Positions 43,961 to 53,208 of a stretch of DNA of 64,000 bases are shown here, piece after piece. Origin of the DNA: Flavobacterium sp. TR2 (lineage in GTDB: Bacteria > Bacteroidota > Bacteroidia > Flavobacteriales > Flavobacteriaceae). The notes under the pieces are model-generated. The model ran no database searches and was not told where the DNA came from. It was given only the letters and a program-made list of their open reading frames with translations. The stretch spans positions 5,022,001-5,086,000 of the forward strand of contig NZ_CP104307.1 in NCBI RefSeq assembly GCF_025252405.1, written 5' to 3'. Each line of letters begins with the position of its first letter. The stretch's first letter is position 1. The position numbers and the translations under genes are program-made.

Positions 43961-44453
43961 GTCAGTTCGAGTGGAGTCGAGAACCTGCATAGCATTTCGA
44001 CTCCGCTCAATGTGACAAAACTTAGAAACTTAGAAGCTTAGCATCTTAGCACCTTTATTTCTTAAGGCTTCTTTGTCAGTTCGGGCGGAGTGGAGAACCT
44101 ACGTAGCATTTCGACTCCGCTCAATGTGACAAAACTTAGAAGCTTAGCATCTTAGCACCTTTATTTCTTAAGACTTCTTTGTCAGTTCGAGCGAAATGTG
44201 ACAAAACCTAGAAGCTTAGCAGCTTAGCACCTTTATTTCTTAAGGCTTCTTGTCAGTTCGAGCGGAGTCGAAAACCTGCGTAGCATTTCGACTCCGCTCA
44301 ATGTGACAAAACTTAGAAGCTTAGCATCTTAGCACCTTTATTTCTTAAGGCTTCTTTATCAGTTCGAGCGGAGTCGAGAACCCGCAAAGCATTTCGACTC
44401 CGCTCAATGTGACAAAACTTATAAGCTTAGCATCTTACCACCTTTATTTCTTA
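43961..44453. repeat. Five-copy direct repeat array between meaB and the LTA-synthase-like gene
   Basis: Units start at 43961, 44075, 44181, 44252 and 44358 (spacing 114, 106, 71, 106); the third unit has lost about 35 bases. Each unit has the hairpin arms GAGCGGAGTCGA / TCGACTCCGCTC, then ATGTGACAAAACTTAGAAGC, then CTTAGCATCTTAGCACC and TTTATTTCTTAAGGCTTC. The last unit ends in the stop codon and final two codons of the minus-strand LTA-synthase-like gene. Confidence 0.93.
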
Positions 44454-46384
44454 GGTCTAAGCTTATACTTGCTTTCTTTATACAAATTCCCTGCTGTGAT
44501 AACGTGTGCTAGAGCATCTTTTGCTAAATCTTCGTTCAGTTTTACAGGAATTAAAGTGGTATCATTTTTAATTTCAAATTGAAGCGGTTTCAAATTTGGC
44601 TGCATAATCACCACTTGATTTTCTACTCTAAATGCGTTGATGTCGTTAAACTGCATAATAGATCTTCCTTGCACTTTCGGATCTAGTTTAGTCAGATTTC
44701 GTCCTACCATTGGCGTTTCGAAAGGCATACCCAAATAACCCAACAATGTTGGCGGAATATCAATCTGGCTTGCCAATCTATCATAAACAGCCCCTTTTTG
44801 AACTCCTGGCCCCATGATGAATGCGGGAATATGGAATTTATTAATCGGCACTAAATTTTTACCGTACGTTCTTGTATTATGATCTGCAATTACAATGAAA
44901 ATCGTATTTTTAAAATAAGGTTCTTTTTTAGCCATTTCAAAGAACTTACCAATAGAGAAATCGGCATATTTCATTGCATTATTTACCGTATTAGGCTTTT
45001 TGTCATAAGGTTTAATTCTTCCAGCAGGATATTCGAAAGGCTCATGATTTGAAGTCGAGAACATTAAAGAGAAAAACGGTTTGTCTCCTTTTGATTTGAA
45101 ATACTGATTGGCTTTGGTTACCAAATCTTCATCAGAATAGCCCCAAGTTCCTTTGAAAGCATATTTGTTTCCATCAGACTCAAAATCGGTTTGGTCTACA
45201 ATGTCTGTAAAACCATTTCCGTTGAAAAACGATGCCATATTATCAAAATTGGCCATTCCTCCATATATAAAACTCGTGTCGTAACCTTTCTGTTTTAAAG
45301 CATCTGCCAAAGTAAAAAATCCTTGCTGCGAGTTTCCAAGCTTTACAACGCTTTCTGATGGCGAAGGCAAAAACCCGGTAACAACAGCTTCAATTCCGCG
45401 GACACTTCTTGTTCCTGTACAATATAAATTGGTAAATAGTGTTCCTTCTTTAGACAATTTATCAAATTCTGGAGTCAATGGTTTTCCCCCTAAAATTCCA
45501 ACATATTCTGCACCTAGACTTTCCTGCAAAAAGATAACTAGATTGTACGGTTTCTGTACAACAGAATCTGGCTGCTGGATATGCAAAAACGGAATATCCT
45601 TATCGGTAAAATCATTTGGTCCAGCGATCATGTATTTTTTTACGCGAGCAATTGCTTCGGCTTCATCCATTTTACCATACATTTTGGTATTTCCTTCATT
45701 TTTGATGGAATACGCCGCAAATGCAACGGTATAAAATGAATTTAACCCCAAAGTATTCGTCAGTTGATCTGTTGAGAAAACGGCATTACTCGCATTAATA
45801 GGACGTTTTGAAGTCAGACTCGAACGTGCTCCAAAAAACAGTAAAAAAGCTACTAATGGAAATACCATCAATTTGAATTTGTATTCTGTGCTTGTTGTAT
45901 GGAAATATTTTTTCCCTTTTTTGAAAGCAAAATAAATCACAACTCCCAAAATCAAAAATGTCACGATGATAGAAGTCAGATAACTTTTTAAAAGCATTCC
46001 AACCACTTCTTTTGGATAGATAAGATAGTCTAAGAAAATCTTATTCGGACGAGTGTCATATTGTTTTACAAAATCTGGCGACGCCAATTCTACAAAAAGA
46101 ATCAAAAACAGAAATAGAAAACTATAGATTACCAGAAATCTATTGGTAAATTTTAACCATTTATTCGGCAGAAAAGTAATCAAAACCGCCGGCAGAAAAG
46201 ATAAGTAGCAAAGCAATATCAAATCCATTCGGAGACCGATTGGAAAAATATACCAGAAGTCTGGCGTCTGCTCTACTCTTTCTTTAAAAAGAAAAAATAA
46301 AAAAATTCGGCTTAGCGTTGTTATCAACAATCCGATTGCTATAAAATTTAAGATCGGCCTTAAAAAAGATAATTTCTTCATCAA
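44444..46384 (-). CDS. LTA synthase-family (sulfatase-fold) membrane phosphotransferase
   Basis: 646 aa. Five N-terminal membrane helices (residues 1-200) are followed by an extracytoplasmic sulfatase/alkaline-phosphatase-like domain: NLVIFLQESLGAEYVGILGG (20 residues), YCTGTRSVRGIEAVVTGF with the nucleophile Thr, VIADHNTRTYG near 505 and YLGMPFETPMVGRN. It uses metal-dependent transfer of a glycerol-phosphate, phosphoethanolamine or related group. Gram-negative members act on lipopolysaccharide or membrane glycans; the target here is unknown. Its stop codon region is shared with the repeat array. Confidence 0.88.
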   Translation of the reverse strand: MMKKLSFLRPILNFIAIGLLITTLSRIFLFFLFKERVEQTPDFWYIFPIGLRMDLILLCYLSFLPAVLITFLPNKWLKFTNRFLVIYSFLFLFLILFVELASPDFVKQYDTRPNKIFLDYLIYPKEVVGMLLKSYLTSIIVTFLILGVVIYFAFKKGKKYFHTTSTEYKFKLMVFPLVAFLLFFGARSSLTSKRPINASNAVFSTDQLTNTLGLNSFYTVAFAAYSIKNEGNTKMYGKMDEAEAIARVKKYMIAGPNDFTDKDIPFLHIQQPDSVVQKPYNLVIFLQESLGAEYVGILGGKPLTPEFDKLSKEGTLFTNLYCTGTRSVRGIEAVVTGFLPSPSESVVKLGNSQQGFFTLADALKQKGYDTSFIYGGMANFDNMASFFNGNGFTDIVDQTDFESDGNKYAFKGTWGYSDEDLVTKANQYFKSKGDKPFFSLMFSTSNHEPFEYPAGRIKPYDKKPNTVNNAMKYADFSIGKFFEMAKKEPYFKNTIFIVIADHNTRTYGKNLVPINKFHIPAFIMGPGVQKGAVYDRLASQIDIPPTLLGYLGMPFETPMVGRNLTKLDPKVQGRSIMQFNDINAFRVENQVVIMQPNLKPLQFEIKNDTTLIPVKLNEDLAKDALAHVITAGNLYKESKYKLRPKK

Positions 46385-46427
46385 TAAAAAGTATTAAGAA
46401 CGTAAAAGTGATTTTCAAAAAACACGA

Positions 46428-46655
46428 TTACTCTTCGTAACGGTTTATTTCTCTATCATAAAACTCATTGGCCTTCTCAATTAAACCTTCCATTTCGGCG
46501 TTTAATTCTGCTTCGTCAAGATCTTCAGCTTCTTCTAAAAACTCAACCTCATCATCTTTTAAATTGATAATGAATCTTGGATAATCCAGGTGAATGATAA
46601 AAATATCGTCTGGAAAGTCAGTATTATCTCCAAGTAAAAATTTAGGTAATTCCAT
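46428..46655 (-). CDS. Small acidic protein of unknown function
   Basis: 75 aa, strongly acidic, no membrane segment or signal. It opens MELPKFLLGDNTDFPDDIFI followed by HLDYPRFIINLKDDEVEFLE and a Glu-rich helix. The pattern, a short beta part followed by a charged helix, appears conserved in Flavobacteria to my knowledge, but no function is known. It lies 40 bases upstream of the LTA-synthase-like gene in the same direction and 84 bases after the MATE gene stop, so the three may share a transcript. Confidence 0.72.
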   Translation of the reverse strand: MELPKFLLGDNTDFPDDIFIIHLDYPRFIINLKDDEVEFLEEAEDLDEAELNAEMEGLIEKANEFYDREINRYEE

Positions 46656-46739
46656 ATATTATTTTTTTAGTAATTGGTTATTAATTGTTTGCCACTGATT
46701 TATCATTTAAAATCAGCAGTTTATATTTTTCAAATTTAA

Positions 46740-48122
46740 TTATTCTGTATCTGAATTTTTAACTAATCTCTTTGTTAAGTAATGAAAGCGCACATACAAA
46801 CAGATCGCTGCCGCAGTTAATCCTGCCAAAAGTCCAACCCAAACCCCCTGAGCCTTCAATTCGGTATGTTCTCCTAAATAATACGAAATAGGAAAACCAA
46901 TTACCCAATAGGCTACAAAAGTAATGTACATTGGAATTTTTACATCCTGCAATCCGCGTAATGCTCCTAGAACCACAACCTGAATTCCGTCAGAAATCTG
47001 GAAAATGGCAGCAATTAAAAGCAGTTTTGATGCAATGGCAATTACTTCTTCATTATCCAAAATCTGTCCTGTATTTTCCATATTCAAGAAAATATAAGGC
47101 AGATAATCGTGGAAAACGATAAAGAAAATAGCAAAAACGGTTTCTAAAATTATGGCAAGCAAAAAGATTGAACGTGCTACAACAATTAGTTTTTTATAAT
47201 CCATCAGGCCTCTTTGATTGCTTACACGCACCATCGAAGTCACGCTAAGTCCCATTGCAAACATAAAAGTCATCGACGCCAAACTCAAAGCAATCTGATT
47301 TGCTGCCTGACTCGTTTTGCCGATATTACCGCAAAGCCAAATTGAAGCCGTAAATAAAACTACCTCAAAAAGCATCTGCATGGCAGAAGGAAACCCGATG
47401 CTGATAATCTTTTTTATGGTTGCCTTTTTTATTTCATTAAAACTAAAGCCTTTAAAAAAGCGCTTTAAATCGTCTCTTCGCGAAAGCATGATATGCATGA
47501 ACATTACCAAAAATATTCTTGAAATCACAGTTCCTAGAGCGGCGCCTATAATTCCCATTTTTGGAAAAATCCAAATACCATAGATTAAAACATAGTTTAT
47601 AGCCACGTGAAGTACATTGGCCATGACCATCGCATACATCGAATATTTGGTCAGCGACATTCCGTCTGCAAACTGTTTATAGCCTTGATACATTACCAGC
47701 GGAATTAGAGAAAAAGCTACCCATCCTAAATATGGTTTTGCAAGCACAATAACATCTGCCGGCTGTTGCAGCAATTCCATAATTGGCTTGGCGAACATGA
47801 TTACAGTAAAAAGGACGAGTCCCAAAATGGTGCATAGAAATAAACCATGATGAAAAGCAGATCGAATTTTGGTATCATTTTTTTCTGCATCACCTTCAGC
47901 AACAATTGGCGTTATGGCTGTAGAAAAGCCAATTCCTAAAGACATTGCGATAAAAATCATACTATTTCCAAGCGAAACCGCCGCCAGTTCTGTGCTTCCA
48001 ATTTTTCCAACCATTATATTATCGACAATACCGATTAAGGTATGTCCGACCATTCCTAAAATAACAGGATATGCCAGTCTTAAATTATACGAAAACTCTT
48101 TGGTGTACTGCTTTAAATTCAC
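46740..48122 (-). CDS. MATE-family multidrug exporter
   Basis: 460 aa with twelve membrane helices in two halves. Family landmarks: YPVILGMVGHTLIGIVDNIM (20 residues) in helix 1, ELAAVSLGNSMIF, PLVMYQGYKQFADGMSLTKY and AANQIALSLASMTFMFAMGL. It exports cationic drugs or metabolites with Na+ or H+, NorM-like. The ATG at 48120-48122 is preceded by a clear minus-strand promoter, so expression is probably independent. It could be the first gene of a unit with the small acidic protein and LTA-synthase-like gene. Confidence 0.92.
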   Translation of the reverse strand: MNLKQYTKEFSYNLRLAYPVILGMVGHTLIGIVDNIMVGKIGSTELAAVSLGNSMIFIAMSLGIGFSTAITPIVAEGDAEKNDTKIRSAFHHGLFLCTILGLVLFTVIMFAKPIMELLQQPADVIVLAKPYLGWVAFSLIPLVMYQGYKQFADGMSLTKYSMYAMVMANVLHVAINYVLIYGIWIFPKMGIIGAALGTVISRIFLVMFMHIMLSRRDDLKRFFKGFSFNEIKKATIKKIISIGFPSAMQMLFEVVLFTASIWLCGNIGKTSQAANQIALSLASMTFMFAMGLSVTSMVRVSNQRGLMDYKKLIVVARSIFLLAIILETVFAIFFIVFHDYLPYIFLNMENTGQILDNEEVIAIASKLLLIAAIFQISDGIQVVVLGALRGLQDVKIPMYITFVAYWVIGFPISYYLGEHTELKAQGVWVGLLAGLTAAAICLYVRFHYLTKRLVKNSDTE

Positions 48123-48141
48123 TTGTATTCAATTTTGTGCG

Positions 48142-48149
48142 CAAAGATA
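48142..48149 (-). promoter_or_regulatory. -7 promoter element of the MATE gene
   Basis: On the minus strand it reads TATCTTTG followed by CGCAC, 19 bases upstream of the ATG. Confidence 0.7.
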
Positions 48150-48311
48150 GTCAGAAGCTTCGAATTCTGTCCTATCAATAAAAATATATCCCAATTTTAA
48201 GACAAAAATAAGACGAGCTCAATATTATGTAACGATTTTTAAAAATTGTATAACAAACTCCAAATGCCTTGCCTATAATTTTACATCATAGAAATTTCAA
48301 AAATATAAGCC

Positions 48312-48830
48312 ATGAAAAAATTACAGATGTTATGCCTAGCTGCGTTCACGTTTTTATTTGCCAACACAACTTTTGCTCAAGAGAGCGAAGTACAAAATTA
48401 CGATCAGGGTTTTAGATTAGGTTTCGGATTAAATGGAGGGCTTCCAACCGACAACGATTATGACTGGTCTCTGGGTGGAGATGTACGTTTACAGTACGAT
48501 CTTTCTAAAAAAACATCATTAACCTTAACAACGGGATTTACAAATTTATTTATGGGAAAAGATGAACTTGGAAATAACGTAAAAGATCTTGGATTTATTC
48601 CGGCCAAAGCAGGTTTTAAAGCTTTTGTCTTAAAAGATCAGTTTTATGTGTTAGGAGAACTTGGTGCTGGTTTTGCAGTAACAAATGGTTACGACAAAAC
48701 AACCTTTTTATGGGCTCCGGGAATTGGTTATGCCAACAAGTACATCGATTTAAGTGTTCGTTACGAAGATTATCATGACTTTAGAACCAATCAAGTAGCA
48801 TTGCGTGTTGCTTATGGTTTTAAACTATAA
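48312..48830 (+). CDS. Outer-membrane beta-barrel protein (OmpX/PorT-like size)
   Basis: 172 aa. Signal peptide ends at about residue 23 (FLFANTTFAQ). The mature part is eight-strand sized and alternates as in small barrels; the final strands LSVRYEDYHDFRTNQVALRV and AYGFKL end in a hydrophobic residue. It opens with FRLGFGLNGGLPTDNDYDWS, which is a familiar start of Flavobacterium barrel proteins. Function unknown; envelope stability or adhesion are possibilities. A hairpin terminator follows. Confidence 0.8.
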   Translation: MKKLQMLCLAAFTFLFANTTFAQESEVQNYDQGFRLGFGLNGGLPTDNDYDWSLGGDVRLQYDLSKKTSLTLTTGFTNLFMGKDELGNNVKDLGFIPAKAGFKAFVLKDQFYVLGELGAGFAVTNGYDKTTFLWAPGIGYANKYIDLSVRYEDYHDFRTNQVALRVAYGFKL

Positions 48831-48863
48831 AAAATAGGTTTAATTTATTATTTTGTTTTTGGT

Positions 48864-48900
48864 AAAAACCCGACAGTCTGAGAAGTCTGTCGGGTTTTTT
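48864..48900 (+). terminator. Intrinsic terminator after the barrel gene
   Basis: Arms AAAAACCCGACAG and CTGTCGGGTTTTT with a ten-base loop and T-run. The core is the same as in the secA terminator at 24864. Confidence 0.92.
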
Positions 48901-48996
48901 ATTTTATGCCGTTGGTCAAAAGAAAAGTGCTGGTAGTCAAATGATTTTTTGGGATTGATTTAGAACGCTGTAATTCGCAGAAAAATTAATCAAAAC

Positions 48997-49932
48997 ATGA
49001 ACAAAACAATCTTTTATCTCTCGCAGCTTTTACTTTTTTTACTGGCTACAGCTGCCGCACACTCACAGTCGGGAATTTCAGGCGAATTTAAACTCGATTA
49101 TGTCCCTTTTTCTAAATATGTAAGACCAATGGACAGCACCAAAACAAATGCCGAAAGCAATTTTAAAAGAGCGCAATTGGCATTTGAAGTGCCGTTATCT
49201 TTAAAAATGGATCAATACGATCATCCCAAACTTTGGTCAGTGTTTTTTACTAGCAGCTATGCCAAAATGGAAAACAGAAATTACAATATTCAAGATCTTC
49301 CAGTGGCATTTCAAGGCGGATTTCCAGATGAATTGCTCAATACGCAAATTGGAGTCAAGCACTTGCGATCTATTTCTTCTTCTTGGTCTTTATTAATAAT
49401 GGCTTCTGTAGGTGTTTACACAGACATGGTGGAAATTAATAAGGATGATGTCTTAATTCAAGGCGGAATTCTTTTTATCAAACAATTTAACCCTAAACTC
49501 GCCTTGGGTGCAGGTCCTGTTTTGACAAACAGTTTTGGTGTTCCAATGGTTCTTCCCGGAATTTATTTTAACTGGGAATCTACTGGAGCTTTACACTTTA
49601 AAGTTGCTTTTCCGGAAGGTGTAGAAATAGGCTATCGAATGTCTGATCGTTTTGACTTAAAAGCAGTAGCCGAATTAAGCGGTATGACTGCTGAAACCAA
49701 AGTTGGAAATAAATCTACACTACTTGGATATCAGCAGATAATTGCAGGCTTACGGCCTCAGGTAAAATTTGGAAAGCATTGGATTTTAGAACCAACTGGA
49801 GGAACTACTCTTGTACGAAGTTTTTCGACGACAAACCGAAAAATAAAAGAAATTTTTAAGGAGAAGGATATTGCAGATCCAAAATTCACCACCACTTTTT
49901 ATGGAGCAATAGCTCTAAAATGGAAATTCTAG
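48997..49932 (+). CDS. Outer-membrane protein, DUF6268-like
   Basis: 311 aa. The signal peptide ends near residue 24 (LATAAAHSQ). The body alternates beta-strands, with AQLAFEVPLSLKMDQYDHPK, HLRSISSSWSLLIMASVGVY and a terminal FYGAIALKWKF strand ending in Phe. This resembles DUF6268 proteins, a Bacteroidota outer-membrane family of unknown function. The gene converges on the LytTR gene with 2 bases between stops. No promoter was recognised. Confidence 0.68.
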   Translation: MNKTIFYLSQLLLFLLATAAAHSQSGISGEFKLDYVPFSKYVRPMDSTKTNAESNFKRAQLAFEVPLSLKMDQYDHPKLWSVFFTSSYAKMENRNYNIQDLPVAFQGGFPDELLNTQIGVKHLRSISSSWSLLIMASVGVYTDMVEINKDDVLIQGGILFIKQFNPKLALGAGPVLTNSFGVPMVLPGIYFNWESTGALHFKVAFPEGVEIGYRMSDRFDLKAVAELSGMTAETKVGNKSTLLGYQQIIAGLRPQVKFGKHWILEPTGGTTLVRSFSTTNRKIKEIFKEKDIADPKFTTTFYGAIALKWKF

Positions 49933-49934
49933 AG

Positions 49935-50648
49935 TTATCTGCTCAATAAGTTTTTATAGACTACCTCTTTCAATAATACTTCTCTGCGAGTTCTTGAAAT
50001 AGGTAGTTCTTGTCCTTTTATAAATAAACGTCCGCCAGCAATAGAATCGATATGTGTAACATTTACTAAAAAAGATTTATGGATTCGAAAGAAAATTTCT
50101 GTCGGAAGTGTTTCTTCTAATGAAATCATCGTTTGATGGATAATCAGCACTTTATCCTTAAAATGAAGTTTAGCGTAATTTTGCATTCCTTCGATATACA
50201 AAATATCCATCCAAGAAATTTTTTGAAATCCTTCTTCCTGACGCACATATAAAAAGGGATCTAACTGACTTTGTTTTGGAGAACTCAGCATTTGATACCA
50301 TTGTTTTGCTTTTAGCGCAGCCTGATAAAAGCGCTGAAAAGTAATTGGCTTTACTAAATAATCTACTACCTGAAGTCGGTACCCATCTAAAGCATATTCT
50401 GAATAAGCAGTTGTAAAAATCACCAATGGCGGATTTTCTAGCGATTCTAAGAATTCTAATCCAGACAAATAAGGCATATTTATATCCAAAAACAATAAAT
50501 CTATCTGTTTTTCCTGGAGATATGAAGTGGCTTCAAGAGCCGAAGCGCAAGTGCCTACCGTTTCGAGAAAATCAATTTTAGAAACAAAATCTGCTATTCC
50601 GTTTCTTGCTATGGGTTCATCATCGATAATGAGACATTTCATTTTCAT
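49935..50648 (-). CDS. LytTR-family response regulator
   Basis: 237 aa. Receiver domain residues 1-115: acidic pocket at IIDDEP, phosphoacceptor Asp in LLFLDINMPYLSGLEFL (near residue 56), Thr/Ser in IFTTAYSEYA and Lys in YLVKPI. A LytTR DNA-binding domain covers residues 130-235 (YVRQEEGFQKISWMDILYIE, 20 residues; FLVNVTHIDSIAGG; LPISRTRREVLLKEV). It pairs with the membrane histidine kinase 240 bases upstream on the same strand. The target genes are unknown. Confidence 0.93.
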   Translation of the reverse strand: MKMKCLIIDDEPIARNGIADFVSKIDFLETVGTCASALEATSYLQEKQIDLLFLDINMPYLSGLEFLESLENPPLVIFTTAYSEYALDGYRLQVVDYLVKPITFQRFYQAALKAKQWYQMLSSPKQSQLDPFLYVRQEEGFQKISWMDILYIEGMQNYAKLHFKDKVLIIHQTMISLEETLPTEIFFRIHKSFLVNVTHIDSIAGGRLFIKGQELPISRTRREVLLKEVVYKNLLSR

Positions 50649-50763
50649 AGTTTTCTTGTTTCAGGTTTGGTGTTTTTTTGTTTCACGCAGATTTAGCAGA
50701 TTTTTTTTCGAAATCCTTTAACCTTTATAAACTGTGGCAAAAATTTTAAACGCAAAGAGCACA

Positions 50764-50783
50764 ATCCCGATAGCTATCGGGAT
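50764..50783. repeat. Perfect 20-base palindrome in the spacer before the response regulator
   Basis: ATCCCGATAGCTATCGGGAT is self-complementary. It sits in a repeat-like spacer (about 50700-50880) with GTTCGCAAAG and AATTCGTGGC words between the kinase and response-regulator genes, which are co-directional on the minus strand. The spacer holds no gene. Confidence 0.85.
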
Positions 50784-50889
50784 ACCTAAGTTCGCAAAGT
50801 TTTAATTTTTAATTTTAAAAGTAAGACTAAAGATCGCAAAGAAACTGATTTAAAATTTTTGCTAATTCGTGCAATTCGTGGCTAAAAAT

Positions 50890-51939
50890 TTATTTTAAAT
50901 CTAAAATCACTTCCGCAGTAAAATCAGAATCGGTTTTATGGATTTCAAATTTGTATTTTTTGGGATATTGTATTTCCAGTCTTTTCTTTACGTTCTCTAA
51001 ACCTAACCCCTGATTTTTTGAAGGTATTTTGTATTGCTCCGTGTAAGAATTTTCAATTTTAAAATTTAATTGGTCATTGAATTGTTTACAGGACAATTTC
51101 ACATATCTTTTTTGGTCTGGAAGCCTAGAAACGTGTTTAAAAGCATTTTCAATTAACGGAACTAAAAGCAGAGGTACAATTTGGAGCTGGCCATCTTCAA
51201 TCTTCCATTTGCTTTTAACATCGAGTTCATTTCCCCATCTGGTTTCTTCAACAGCAATCAAATCTTTTAAGTATTTAATTTCAAGATGCAAAGGCACATA
51301 TTCTTTATTGCATTCGTACAATTGATACCTCAAAATATCTGAAAACCGAACTAATAAGTCGGAGGCTAACTTTACATCGCTTTGCATCAGAATATGAATA
51401 TGATTTAACACATTAAACATTAAATGCGGATTTATCTGATCTTGCAAAATCTTGATTTGCGCTTCTAAATGAACTTGCTGCAATTGAGCATGATTTTTTT
51501 CGATAATGCTGTGTTCTTGATAAAATCGAAGTCCGCACGCAGTACCGCAAATTAAAATCGCCGACGGAATGTTGCCGTAAAATCGCGCCCATAAAAAATG
51601 AAGAGAATCTACATCTGCTGCTTCAGGATATGCTCTTCTTCTCATAACCGAATCAGAAAAAACAATATAAATCAATGACAGGCAAAATGCCAAAAGCAGT
51701 ACCACAATAACGCTTTGTACCGCAAACCAGTTCATTTTATTTTGTTTTAGTGCTTTGGGCAGTATAACGTCACTTAACACATGAGCTAAAACAGCAGAGC
51801 AAAACAAAACCAAAACAGCCTGAATCGTAGCGGTCAAAAAATCGTAATCTTCGATCATCTGCGCCCAAATCGTGATGCCTAATAAGCTCCAAAAAAAGAC
51901 TAAAAATATCCAATGCCTATTTTTATTGATTGCAATCAT
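50890..51939 (-). CDS. LytS/YehU-type membrane sensor histidine kinase
   Basis: 349 aa. Four membrane helices (residues about 10-145) precede a coiled segment and a His_kinase domain: DQINPHLMFNVLNHIHILMQ (20 residues; His phosphoacceptor), then ATPase motifs ELDVKSKWKIEDGQLQIVPL region and QGLGLENVKKRLEIQYPKKY with the GLG-type N/G boxes. Bacteroidota pair such kinases with LytTR regulators, as here. The signal is unknown. It is upstream of the response regulator by 240 bases of repeat-bearing spacer. Confidence 0.9.
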   Translation of the reverse strand: MIAINKNRHWIFLVFFWSLLGITIWAQMIEDYDFLTATIQAVLVLFCSAVLAHVLSDVILPKALKQNKMNWFAVQSVIVVLLLAFCLSLIYIVFSDSVMRRRAYPEAADVDSLHFLWARFYGNIPSAILICGTACGLRFYQEHSIIEKNHAQLQQVHLEAQIKILQDQINPHLMFNVLNHIHILMQSDVKLASDLLVRFSDILRYQLYECNKEYVPLHLEIKYLKDLIAVEETRWGNELDVKSKWKIEDGQLQIVPLLLVPLIENAFKHVSRLPDQKRYVKLSCKQFNDQLNFKIENSYTEQYKIPSKNQGLGLENVKKRLEIQYPKKYKFEIHKTDSDFTAEVILDLK

Positions 51940-52294
51940 CTATAAATAATTTGTTGACAAAATTTAACTTCAAAAGTAATCCTATATTTTTTAAACAAAT
52001 AACAAAGGAGCATAAACCGCAACCACTATTAAAATTAATTTGACGAACTGCATTTTTACTTTGACCAATGGATTTTACAAAGGAGTATAAAATAACCCTG
52101 ACTGTCCCTAAGGTTCGAGACTGTCAGGGTTTAAAATTATCTAATTGATGAATTATCTCAATTACCTGTTTTTTTTATACAACTCTTCTTTCTTTAATCT
52201 CTATTTTCATTCTTTATCTTAATAAATAGTCTAATTTTACGATGTATGTCTTTCCGAAGACTGGGAACTCATAACTATTCAAAACAACATTTTC
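51940..52294. other. 355-base intergenic region between divergent genes, with a hairpin
   Basis: It holds the divergent promoters of the histidine kinase and the propeller-like gene. A hairpin with arms AACCCTGAC / GTCAGGGTT (52094-52131) sits inside, followed by AT-rich sequence. No ORF that I can support is present, and no other motif stands out. Confidence 0.6.
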
Positions 52295-53131
52295 ATGGAA
52301 AAATTCACATTAGAAATATTATTTCAAATTATCGGAATCGGTTCGGCATCTGGATTATTTTACAACAATGACGCTCTTTACGTAATTGGCGACAATAGCG
52401 GATTTCTTTACGAATACAATATGCAGAATCAGCAGCTAAATCAGCACGCTTTAATTGATAATCCGACACAGAATATCCCGAAAAACTTAAAACCCGATTT
52501 TGAATCGCTCACACATCATAATGACACGCTGTATGTTTTTGGTTCTGGTTCGACCGAAAACCGAAATAAAATGATTGAATTTGATTTGAAATCGAAAACC
52601 ATTTTACAAAAGAATAATTTAGTCGATCTATATGCTGTAATGCAGAATTTCGGCGACATTAAACCAGAAGATTTCAATCTAGAAGGTGCTATTTTTGATG
52701 GTGAAAACTGGTATTTGTTCAATCGCGGAAATGGCGTCTCAAACAAAAACACCATTTTTACAATTCATGCCAAAAATTTAGGAGAAGAATTTGCCTTGAT
52801 TTCTGTCAATTATAAACTCCCAAAAATAAAAGGCGTTCGTTCCAGTTTTACAGATGCCATTTTGGTCGATGACAAAATCTATTTCCTTTCAACTGCAGAA
52901 GACACCAAATCAACTTATGATGACGGAGAAATTCTGGGAAGCTTCATCGGAAGAATCGATGTAAAAACCATGAAAATCGATTTTACCCAAAAGATTACCT
53001 CAACCAATAAATTTGAAGGTCTGACTTTCTATAAAAAAGAAAACAATAAAATTGAGTTTTTGCTTTGTGAGGATAATGACACGGAACTTTTAGAAACTAA
53101 GATTTATAAATTGACATTGCCGATTAAATAA
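52295..53131 (+). CDS. Propeller-like protein of unknown function (DUF6929-like)
   Basis: 278 aa, no signal peptide, probably cytoplasmic. Short repeated strands such as DALYVIGDNSGFLYEY, DTLYVFGSGSTENRN, ENWYLFNRGNG, DKIYFLSTAEDTKSTYDD, EGLTFYKKENN suggest a five- or six-bladed propeller of the SMP-30/NHL type. The pattern suggests the DUF6929 family, which I cannot confirm without a search. It ends KLTLPIK. The next gene, an S9 peptidase, starts 77 bases later and may be independent. Confidence 0.65.
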   Translation: MEKFTLEILFQIIGIGSASGLFYNNDALYVIGDNSGFLYEYNMQNQQLNQHALIDNPTQNIPKNLKPDFESLTHHNDTLYVFGSGSTENRNKMIEFDLKSKTILQKNNLVDLYAVMQNFGDIKPEDFNLEGAIFDGENWYLFNRGNGVSNKNTIFTIHAKNLGEEFALISVNYKLPKIKGVRSSFTDAILVDDKIYFLSTAEDTKSTYDDGEILGSFIGRIDVKTMKIDFTQKITSTNKFEGLTFYKKENNKIEFLLCEDNDTELLETKIYKLTLPIK

Positions 53132-53208
53132 AATTGTAACGTTTTTCTTAAAAGAGCGTCTCTTATATCAAAATCAAAACAGTAATAATCATAAGCCCAT
53201 TTAAAATA

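Noticed and set aside
43961..44453. Possible CRISPR array
   Set aside because: Repeat units are over 100 bases, contiguous and without unique spacers. No cas genes are present. It is a tandem duplication.
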